Assembly (NCBI GenBank): GCA_004794655.1
Contig: SMMW01000567.1
Coordinates: forward strand, 2,340,001-2,404,000
Length of the DNA: 64,000 bases
Direction: 5' to 3'
Source of the DNA: Marisa cornuarietis
Taxonomy: Eukaryota > Mollusca > Gastropoda > Architaenioglossa > Ampullariidae
Of this stretch, positions 57,701-64,000 are shown piece by piece. Position 1 is the stretch's first letter, and every line of letters begins with the position of its first letter. The translations under genes and the position numbers were made by a program. The notes under the pieces were generated by a model, which was given only the letters and a program-made list of their open reading frames with translations, was not told the DNA's origin and did no database searches.

Positions 57701-60700
57701 GAGTTCGTCGAGAATACTGTGTGTGCTCTTTCAGACGGAACACGGTGTTTTTGTTCCGTGGACCATCCCAGCGAGAAGGGCTGAAGCAGTTCAAGAAGTG
57801 TCTTCGAGGACTGGTGGTCGGAAAACGGACTGCAGGTCCTGGTCATATGTATATTGTTTGGAAATATCGGATGTTGTTCAGTTATGAGCTGTAGTATTAT
57901 CAAAGGGCGGCCTTTGAACGTGCTTCTTTTTCATACAGAAGTTCGTTGGTTGTCCGAGGAAAAGTGCTCACTCGTCTGTCTGAGTTGCGCAAGGTTAAAA
58001 TTTTTCTGCCCGACTGTGACCACAAAGCTTCCCACTTGTCGGATTGTATCCATGACTTTTCATGGCTTGCTCAGTTGGCGTACCTGGCTGACATTTTTAG
58101 CAGTCTGAATGGGCTTAACATAGCCCTGCAGGGCAGAGATGTCACAATCTTTAACTTTCAAGACAAAGTTAAGGCTGTGTGTATAAAACTGGGGTTGTGG
58201 TGTGATCGCCAAGAATTTGACTCACTACCAACCCTCAGTGATTTTCTTGTGAAACTGAACATCAATTGCATTCTCATTTACTGAATAATTCCCTTCCTCA
58301 TGAGTCTCCACTAAACAGTTTTATCAGGGCATCCTAAATTGGCAAACCCATCAATCTTTGTCAGTCCCACTGGTGCTATGAGCTAATGTTTACACACATC
58401 CCATTCAGAGCGTGAACGGTGTCACTTGAAATGTTCTTCACTATCCTACTTTGTTAGTCTCCCACCTTTCTTTTTCCATAACACCACTGCACCACTGAAG
58501 TTGTGGTCAGCAAGTGATCAGCTTGCACATTTCATTCTCAACAGAACATTTAATAGTGATGACTGTGAAAAAAAGACTACATGTACTAGATTTTGGTAGC
58601 CATATGTCATCTTGAAGTCTGCAGTGTTGCAGGGAAGGCATAGCCTTTCAAAAACCAGCAAACTGGGAAATAAATCTCGATAAATGTCAACCAGTTTATT
58701 CACCTTTTTTTTAAATTAAATCACTAGGGTATGCCTTCTATGTATGTTTCCTTGGCCACAAGTTATTTTTCTATGCTTCTTCACCTGACCTTGTTGCCAC
58801 CTGCGCCTATTTACAAAGAAATCTCTCAACATATTAATTTCTTTGTCTCAGAATGCTGGTCTCTGTTCTGCAGACACGAATGAGGTTAGGCACAAGTAGA
58901 ATACAAAAAAACCAGAAACATTACCAACTACTTCTTTGTGAACCTGTCGTTTAATCAAAAAGTGACCCTTGCAAAAAATAGAAAAAATAATTTGATTCCA
59001 AAGAGTGTGTGGTCAGAGGTAAGCATGCCTCTGAAGTGTGCTTGTTCAATACTTTACTGGGGCTGATAAGCATATTTTCTTTGAGTGATTTGGGTACACT
59101 GTAAATCCCATGCCATTGTCCTCTATTATTATACATTGCCAATTCCAAAGCCATCTGCAATATCTTCTATGGGCATGCGGTTAATTTACTTGTGATCTCA
59201 ATCTATTTTGCCAACCTCTGATTCACCATTTACATTTTTTAATTTTACAGTTTCTGCAGTGCACTTTGTCTCATAAGACACAGTTACTGTTTCCTCCAGT
59301 CTTTGCTGACTACTGTTTTCTTTTTCTTTTTATTACCATGTAAAAAAACAGTCACTTTTGCTTCATTTTTAGCTTCCTTGTTTTAATACCCTTGAAATAA
59401 TCAATTCGCTGGTTTACTTAAAGCTGGGGGATAACTGGTCGTTTTGTAAACTTACCCAGTCATCAGCATTGATTTTTCAATGGCCAGTTTTAACCCAGCC
59501 AACAATTAGTGCTGCATTGGGTGTTCAAATGCATGCCATCTGACTCTAAACTATAAGTCCCACTACTAAATTTTGTACTAATCCTGATAGGCTAAATCCT
59601 AAAATAACCACTTGGCCCATTCCAAAGTCCCTTGTTTTAAAATATGTATACTGTAAGGATTATTTCATTTACCTTTCACGTGCTTTACTTTTGATAGCTA
59701 CAAAATTAAGACTCAGAAAAGATCCCTTTTAAATACATTAAAGTAACACAAAAGACAGTAACACTTACACTTTGTCCCATGACAGGTGGCTGCTCTTCAC
59801 CAGGTTTCTCAACACCACCATGGACGAAGCAAGAGTTGTGAGAGTAGAACCTGCACAGAATGCTACTTGACACAAGACTGCTAGGTACGTGACATCTATA
59901 CCTCAGCAGACCAAAAATGAACACCCAGATGCATCCTAAGCAGTAGTATATGCAATCACAAAGTGATGTTCAAAACTATTAAGCAGCAGACTTTATGTTA
60001 ATGACAATGTAGTGTTACGTGTTTCCTTTTTGATGCTGCTATTGTTTTGGTGATGGGGCAGCAGTGAGACAGCTCTGGTTCACCAGATGTACCAACTGTG
60101 TTACCAATATTTCCTGGTGCGTGATGCTTTAGCAGTTCACAAATGAAGTCTTCAAAGTGTTGTGCAGTTCTTTAAACTTTTCAGCCCCTATGTATTCATT
60201 ATCTCTGGTAACTAGGCTCAACCCAAACCGTACCCTATGTTTTATGGGCATACAAATCCACTAACGTTGAAAGTGTGAGTGAAAGGTAACTATTAAGATG
60301 CGTGGACAATGTGCAGACCATATCTTGCATTGGTAGTTGCAGTTTACAGCAAAATTCCCCTTTGTGACATTTTGCGACAATGACCATATAAGTACTAATG
60401 CATTAACTTCTAAATGACTAATGATATAAAATGCACAACAATGTTTAACAACAGCATCAAAAATACTTTTCTGTGCTCACTTTTCTGTATACGGATAACA
60501 TCTTTAAGAAGTTATGAACCAGGTCAAATATACATTACAATAATTTGATTATTATAGTTATTTCCCCACTTTAAAGTAGGCTCAAAAAAGAACACAAATA
60601 TACAAATGAAACATGCGAAGACTGAAGCTTATCAACACATGTACATTTCACCACCAAATGGAGCAAGACTCAGCAGTCAAGGTTAGGTAAAGAAAGATTA

Positions 60701-61230
60701 TTAAGAACAGATTGCTTGAATTTGAATGAACCTCTATCTATAATATAGATGAAAGTAGAGCACAATCCTGGCATGGAAGAAACATTGTGAACATGACAGT
60801 AGTCTGGAAACAATCTAATCTACAGAAAATATAGCAAGCAAGCACATGAACAAGTCAGACAAGGGAAAGAATGCATGAGCCACTTGCTGAAAAAGTTAAC
60901 TTCGCAGAAATTGAGATAATTACTCCAGCAGGGCAAAACACTACATACAATATGGCTGAACAAAGAATAGGCTGGCATAGATCATTAGTGTACGATGATA
61001 TCTACAGGTAGAAACAACTTAGCATGGGGTTTAAAATCCTGAACAGATAGATGGTGCAACAGAAAGCACAGATAAACAAGAGATACCAAAGGTGAACTTG
61101 ATACACAAAGATCTCACCTGTGCAGATGGTATGGAGCCTCATTTAAAAGGGTGTAATATTGACGCACAAATTCACGTCCCACATGCTGAGCTGATGGGAC
61201 ATCAAGCTCATTGTTATTGGCCATGACCAT
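48497..61230 (-). CDS. G3BP: G3BP (Ras-GAP SH3-binding protein), stress-granule RNA-binding protein, complete coding sequence
   Basis: Joining the complement of 61118-61230, 59769-59850, 55330-55431, 54942-55095, 54617-54716, 54068-54246, 52632-52845, 52110-52294, 51778-51836, 51237-51296 and 48497-48754 gives about 501 codons with GT/AG junctions throughout. Order: NTF2-like domain (about 13-146; [43 protein letters not shown]), acidic region (about 143-243), Pro/Ser-rich region (244-314), RRM (about 354-432; RNP2 LFVGNL, RNP1 NFGFVVF), then an RGG tail ending PPQRR. Human G3BP1 has 466 and G3BP2 482 residues, so the length fits. G3BP dimerises through NTF2L, binds RNA through RRM/RGG, and nucleates stress granules; the pocket Phe of human F33 is here F39. 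The start MVM matches the human MVME start, and an ATG two codons on is in the same context. Vertebrate paralogue assignment is not meaningful here. Confidence 0.95.
48992..49686. mobile_element. piggyBac-like non-autonomous element 1 (687 bp)
   Basis: TTAA (48992-48995), then CCCTACCAGAC; at the other end GTCTGGTAGGG, then TTAA (49683-49686). The 11-bp terminal inverted repeats are perfect, and the TTAA target duplication with CCC...GGG ends is the signature of piggyBac elements. No transposase fragment is seen. Lies in the last G3BP intron. Confidence 0.85.
49752..50346. mobile_element. piggyBac-like element 2, deletion derivative with transposase N-terminus
   Basis: Perfect 12-bp inverted ends CCCTTTGAGCCC (49756-49767) and GGGCTCAAAGGG (50331-50342), flanked by ATAA (one change from TTAA) and TTAA. 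A - strand frame inside is acidic, like piggyBac transposase N-termini. The 587-bp size implies that most of the transposase gene is lost. Confidence 0.85.
49834..50112 (-). pseudogene. Truncated piggyBac-family transposase, N-terminal part
   Basis: 92 codons starting [18 protein letters not shown], acidic with spaced Asp/Ser as in piggyBac transposase N-termini, then [20 protein letters not shown], which resembles the conserved W...F..xxGP entry to the family's DDE domain. The catalytic domain is absent. The assignment rests on the surrounding TTAA/TIR structure more than on the protein. Confidence 0.6.
50347..50564. repeat. Intronic 0.2 kb direct repeat, copy A
   Basis: Matches 50900-51115 in the same orientation at roughly 90-95% by eye, sharing for example CTCAGAAAAGGATTGTAATC and GATGGATGGCAGTCCATCAC. 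Copy A starts right at the TTAA that ends piggyBac-like element 2. Confidence 0.85.
50900..51115. repeat. Intronic 0.2 kb direct repeat, copy B
   Basis: Second copy of the duplicated segment, starting AATACAGAATCATCACAGTG. About 335 bases of unrelated sequence separate the copies. No coding potential seen. Confidence 0.85.
51237..51296 (-). CDS. G3BP: G3BP exon 11: RNP1 of the RRM
   Basis: Encodes [20 protein letters not shown] (397-416); NFGFVVF is the RNP1 motif. Phase 0-0, 60 bases. Acceptor ttgatgttgcag, donor GTGAGT. Confidence 0.94.
51375..51630. mobile_element. piggyBac-like MITE 3 (248 bp)
   Basis: TTAA (51375-51378), then CCCGCTTAGACC; the right end is GGAGTCAGCGGG, then TTAA (51627-51630). 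Six terminal bases match perfectly and 9 of 12 overall. The interior keeps many CpGs in an otherwise CpG-poor intron, suggesting a recent insertion. Confidence 0.75.
51778..51836 (-). CDS. G3BP: G3BP exon 10: RRM middle
   Basis: Encodes [20 protein letters not shown] (377-396), aligned with [17 protein letters not shown] of human G3BP1 with a short extra loop (TKSS). Acceptor tgtatctgcag, donor GTATGT. Confidence 0.94.
52110..52294 (-). CDS. G3BP: G3BP exon 9: start of RRM
   Basis: Encodes residues 315-376 plus one base, including [20 protein letters not shown] (RNP2 is LFVGNL at 357-362). Acceptor tataatttcag, donor GTAAGT. Confidence 0.94.
52632..52845 (-). CDS. G3BP: G3BP exon 8: proline-rich region with FSWAA motif
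   Basis: Encodes residues 244-314 plus two bases. [12 protein letters not shown] matches the conserved TFSWASVTSKN of vertebrate G3BP1. The remainder is Pro/Ser/Thr-rich. Acceptor atgctttcag, donor GTAAGT. Confidence 0.93.
53283..53491 (+). other. Promoter-like block followed by a 27-codon ORF
   Basis: In a G3BP intron: ATTGG (53283-53287), CCAAT (53308-53312), a YY1-like GCCATTTTG (53359-53367), then ATG at 53408 opening [20 protein letters not shown] and a stop at 53489-53491. I do not recognise the peptide. It may be the 5' end of a transposon gene or chance. Confidence 0.3.
54068..54246 (-). CDS. G3BP: G3BP exon 7: Glu-rich acidic region
   Basis: Encodes residues 184-243 plus one base, very rich in Glu and Pro ([15 protein letters not shown]), like the acidic IDR1 of vertebrate G3BP that restrains RNA-driven condensation. 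Acceptor ggttttcttag, donor GTCAGT. Confidence 0.9.
54617..54716 (-). CDS. G3BP: G3BP exon 6: acidic region
   Basis: Encodes residues 151-183 plus two bases ([20 protein letters not shown]...). Acceptor ttgtttgcag, donor GTTAGC. The sequence is low complexity, so the assignment rests on frame continuity. Confidence 0.88.
54942..55095 (-). CDS. G3BP: G3BP exon 5: end of NTF2L and start of acidic tract
   Basis: Encodes residues 100-150 plus one base. [11 protein letters not shown] and [15 protein letters not shown] are near-identical to vertebrate G3BP. The exon ends in the acidic run LDEEDDEE. Acceptor ccttctgaag, donor GTAAGG. Confidence 0.94.
55330..55431 (-). CDS. G3BP: G3BP exon 4: NTF2L middle
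   Basis: Encodes residues 66-99 ([20 protein letters not shown] to GVVVQ), phase 0-0. The acceptor is catccacag and the donor GTAAAA. It is separated from exon 3 by 4.3 kb holding a broken hAT element. Confidence 0.93.
56450..56880 (+). pseudogene. hAT transposase N-terminal remnant with BED-type zinc finger
   Basis: Reads [20 protein letters not shown], then [19 protein letters not shown] (C-x2-C and H-x4-H), matching the BED finger region of ZBED5/SCAND3-type hAT proteins (GFTWTGDEExPxPxCVVCxxxLANxAMxPSKLxRHFxxKH). A stop at 56759-56761 interrupts the frame before [20 protein letters not shown], the next conserved block. Confidence 0.8.
56830..57850. other. CpG-rich insertion of unknown origin within the hAT remnant
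   Basis: About 1 kb separating the two hAT transposase pieces, GC- and CpG-rich against a CpG-poor background. It shows no recognisable protein. It contains a mirror arrangement of CACGTG (57220, 57329) and ATTGGCT/AGCCAAT (57248, 57299). Boundaries are estimated from where hAT similarity stops and resumes. Confidence 0.5.
57860..58284 (+). pseudogene. hAT transposase C-terminal remnant
   Basis: IIKGRPLN, then [14 protein letters not shown], then after a frame change [20 protein letters not shown] and [20 protein letters not shown], matching the hAT segments [24 protein letters not shown] and AYLADIFxxLNxLNxxLQG. Contains a frameshift and an internal deletion, so it is not functional. Confidence 0.8.
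59769..59850 (-). CDS. G3BP: G3BP exon 3: NTF2L, HRFYS segment
   Basis: Completes Arg38 and encodes [20 protein letters not shown] to MGQS (39-65). F39 corresponds to human F33, the residue that binds FGDF-type partners. Acceptor ttctgtgcag, donor GTAAGT. Confidence 0.93.
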
Positions 61231-61248
61231 ATTTAATGATGGCAAAAT
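61118..61248 (-). CDS. G3BP: G3BP exon 2: start codon and first NTF2L helix
   Basis: Acceptor ttttttccag, then 18 bases of 5'UTR, then ATG at 61228-61230. Encodes [18 protein letters not shown] and on to HLH plus two bases (residues 1-37). The upstream ATG in the same frame lies in the intron. Donor GTGAGA. Confidence 0.93.
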
Positions 61249-63506
61249 CTGGAAAAAACAAAAAAACAAACACATGAAATTTCCACAAAATATCAATATA
61301 TCATGCATACACTAGGTACCTGTACAACTAATCAGGAGAATTATGCATGGCTAATTGACACTGACAAATTTGATTCATATTTCACCAGGTAAGATGTGAC
61401 CTAATTAGCTAGTATGAGAATTCTTAAAATGGGTGATACTGGTGCATATTATTGAGTCAGAGGTATAGGGAGGGATCTTACAATTAACATGAGGAACATT
61501 TAAACTATTAGCAAGAAGCTGCAGAAAATCTGGCCATCACAAGCAAATGTTCCCTGACCAAGTCTTAAATGGCAATAATATTCATTTTCATGCAGAAAAA
61601 ATGAATAGGAACCATTTCAACTATTATGTTTAGTTTTTCATGATTTGCAAACTGGCTATCAATGCAATGTTAGTAGCAAACGCTACCCTTAAATTATGAA
61701 CTAAAATGGTATTTACCAAATCAACTATATTTGTTTAAAGATGACAGAGACAGACTACCATCTTATGCATAAAAACAGATAACTTATGGCGCCAATGATT
61801 TGGATTAAGCTAGGCACTTGTATTTTTCGGTCTTCCTTTACATAGTGTGTCCTAGAGCTTCAGATGTCATTTTGTTGATTTGCCAGAGAGACAAAATCTT
61901 ATCTGTTAGGTGCACAAAGGTTGACAGATAAAATTGTTGCCCCGATAGGGTAGGTTGGGAAGAATTTTTTTCTTTTGATCTATTCCTTTCTGTCAAGAAT
62001 TCCATCAGGAAAGCTCTGCTTCTAAAGCATTTTGTACAACAAAGTGCCTATATCCTTCACCAAGACAACATAACTTCCTCAAAGAAGTATCCAAAATAAT
62101 ATACTTTGTACAGTCAAAATCTTCAGGAAAACCATTAGCTGTTAATTCAAGAGCCATTACCCCACAGAATGGAAGCAAACAATAATCTTTTATGCAAAAT
62201 TCATCAAATCTATACATTACTGTAGAATATGTACTGTGAATGTGCAAAAACACTTCAGATGGAGTATCGCAAAAACCCACGAAACAGCGAAAATACTGCG
62301 ATAAATATTTTACATTAATGTTTTTCAAAACAAGCAAAAAACCTAGGTAAAGGTAAGGTTTTTGTTAGAGCACACAAATTTATATCGTCTTTATGATAAC
62401 GCCACAGTAACTGCAACATGGATTATTGGTACTTTTTTCTGGTTATCAGTCAATTCATAATCAAAAGCTAAAATTTATGATTTGCAGATCAAGAATATAA
62501 AACATGTTTTCCTCGTATGATTTTCAACTTTTCTTGCTAAAACAATTCTAGCTAACCAAACCTATTCAGATAAGTGATCCCATACAAAATGAAAGGCTAT
62601 CAAAAACAGCAGAATGTTAATCCACCACACTAAGGATTTGTCTTGGTTTCCACCATTTACTTCTTTTTTCTAATATTTGTACTGCCATAAAAGGACACAA
62701 AGTTATTCTCAAAAGATCGTTCACATTTCTATTACAGGTTGGATTGCATATTTTTTATGTTGTTCTTAAACCCACATTAGTCAAGCACTTAACTAAAAAG
62801 TTTTCATGTTTAACAGCACTGAGAAAAAAAAAATCAAACGGAAATGCACACTTTCCTTGTTCTAGAAAGGAATGTATAGAGCTAAGCTTCTAAATTTTTC
62901 GTAAAGGGGAAATGATAATTCTATATTTCTTTAAAAACGAATCGGTGATAATTTTGCGCCCATCCACAAGTTAAATAATTTAGGAAATGTGTGCAACTGC
63001 AAGGGATATGGAAATAACGCTCCTCAAACTGGTGACCTACTAGTGTTATTACATGCGAAAGTTGCTTTTCTTAACCATGAAATTAACTGTACCATAAGCA
63101 ACTTAATCATTGTAACAAAGATTGATATCCAGTACAAAAATAAGCTACTACAAATAAAGATCACTGCAAAAGAAAAAACTTTCAAGATCAATCGACAAAC
63201 GTTAGCTATCTTTCCCAAAACTAGTATTCGACACAACATGCGCAAGCATGCCATTACGTCTGGTATTCATCGCGTAATACATAATATTCAACTCAACAAT
63301 AACTCAGCGATAAATACTAAGCAAGTTCAATAGATCACAGAGCACACAAAAAAAGAGTGAAAAAGTGGGTAAGTCTGAAGCTAGAAGGTTCCAAAATCTG
63401 GACTCACTTTCGTTCTCCAACAAGCTAGACTGCTACACGGAAGACACGCCGGATATCAAGTAACTACAACTTCAAAGAGCAAAAATTGATTTCCTAAGAA
63501 ACTTAC
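61249..63506 (-). other. G3BP intron 1
   Basis: AT-rich and CpG-poor over most of its length, with CpG rising past about 62.9 kb toward the promoter. A 114-codon open frame at 62989-63333 (+) has no recognisable domain and sits in intron sequence, so I do not call it a gene. Confidence 0.5.
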
Positions 63507-63600
63507 CACAATAAAGATGGCGACGATTTCTTAAATAAAGAATTATTTACACATGGGAATAGACTTGTGATTTTTAACGCTTACTCAACGGATGAAATTA
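63507..63600 (-). promoter_or_regulatory. Probable G3BP 5'UTR exon and TATA-less promoter with YY1-type site
   Basis: On the - strand a good donor (TTGTG|GTAAGTTTC) ends at 63507, and just 5' of it is CGCCATCTTT (AAGATGGCG on the + strand at 63514-63522), the classic YY1 initiator-proximal motif found in first exons of housekeeping genes. GC-rich, NRF1-like sequence (GCGCA at 63645 and GTGCGCAC at 63673-63680) lies just upstream. CpG also returns here. The transcription start is not visible, so the upper limit is a guess. Confidence 0.55.
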
Positions 63601-64000
63601 CACTTTTGATGGATGATAAATTTCAGCATGTAACATGTGCCATGCGCAGTAGTGTCTGAATTTCAGTTGCCCGTGCGCACGTTGAGGAACACAATGTCTT
63701 GGAGGGGAGATGATGGGTTTTCAAACCAGTATACAAAATGTCTAAAATATTTCCCATAAAGATATTTTATTAAGCACAGAAAGAAAATATTTTACCTAAT
63801 ATATGCCTAAAGCTGAATGCAACATTTTCCAATTTTAGAGATCTCGAATACAGGGCAGCGAGATTGAAGTATGAATTGGTTAATCATGTTGCAGGGCCCC
63901 TTTAACTCAATATGTTCAAAATAGTTTTCTAACTGTTAAATATTTCAGAAAAAGCAATTTGGAACAGTTATTTTCAACTATATGTTCTATAAAAATGTAT
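63601..64000. other. Sequence upstream of G3BP
   Basis: No coding signal is seen. CpG-containing, NRF1-like GC motifs lie next to the promoter (63640-63680), with AT-rich sequence beyond. Any neighbouring gene lies outside the window. Confidence 0.5.

Larger units (their letters stand above)
55695..58284 (+). mobile_element. Degenerate hAT (Charlie/ZBED5-like) transposon inside a G3BP intron
   Basis: The left end CAGTGGTTCTCAAAAGT (55695 onward) is the classic hAT-Charlie terminal repeat, preceded by CTCTAGCC, close to the family's nTCTAGAn 8-bp target. Transposase remnants follow at 56450-56880 and 57860-58284 on the + strand. No matching right end is seen, and about 1 kb of unrelated CpG-rich sequence interrupts the reading frame. 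Confidence 0.75.

Noticed and set aside
57578..57784. Short frames in the CpG-rich insertion
   Set aside because: No recognisable protein; the frames are short and overlap on both strands.
62989..63333. 114-codon frame on the + strand in G3BP intron 1
   Set aside because: Biased, Lys/Asn/Ile-rich composition as expected from AT-rich intron sequence; no domain.

Overview
This is animal nuclear DNA with intron-split genes, GT/AG splice sites, SINEs, LINE remnants, DNA transposons and many microsatellites. The protein sequences are closest, from memory, to invertebrate homologues. The mosaic CpG content suggests invertebrate-style gene-body methylation, and the repeat style fits a mollusc, possibly a gastropod. 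The species cannot be named from the sequence alone.

Two multi-exon genes converge tail to tail. On the + strand, 17 exons between 7270 and 38313 encode the last 635 residues of a PDE11-type cyclic-nucleotide phosphodiesterase: part of GAF-A, GAF-B, and the complete HD-type catalytic domain with the stop codon. The 5' exons (N-terminus and first part of GAF-A) were not found and probably lie upstream of the window. The third and fourth exons are separated by a 17 kb intron full of simple repeats. On the - strand, 11 coding exons from 61230 down to 48497 encode a complete G3BP (stress-granule nucleator) of about 501 residues. It has an NTF2-like domain, an acidic region, a proline-rich stretch, an RRM and an RGG tail. 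A likely 5'UTR exon and a TATA-less promoter with a YY1-type site lie near 63.5 kb.

Layout: 1-7.2 kb is non-coding, with a SINE, a LINE 3' remnant and a foldback repeat. 7.3-38.3 kb is PDE11. 38.3-48.5 kb holds the two 3'UTRs and the intergenic space. 48.5-63.5 kb is G3BP. Its introns carry three piggyBac-like elements (TTAA-flanked, CCC...GGG ends), a 0.2 kb duplicated segment, and a broken hAT transposon that itself holds a CpG-rich insertion. 63.6-64 kb lies upstream of G3BP.

The most striking large-scale signal is compositional. CpG is frequent from 1 to about 29.5 kb, nearly disappears at about 30.1 kb inside PDE11, stays low through the convergent gene pair, and returns at the G3BP promoter and in the young transposons. 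This looks like the edge of a germline-methylated domain inside one gene. Other points of interest are a CpG islet with a perfect CRE in the 17 kb intron, UG repeats beside two PDE11 splice sites, an E-box minisatellite, and a mirror-image E-box/CCAAT arrangement in the insertion inside the hAT element.
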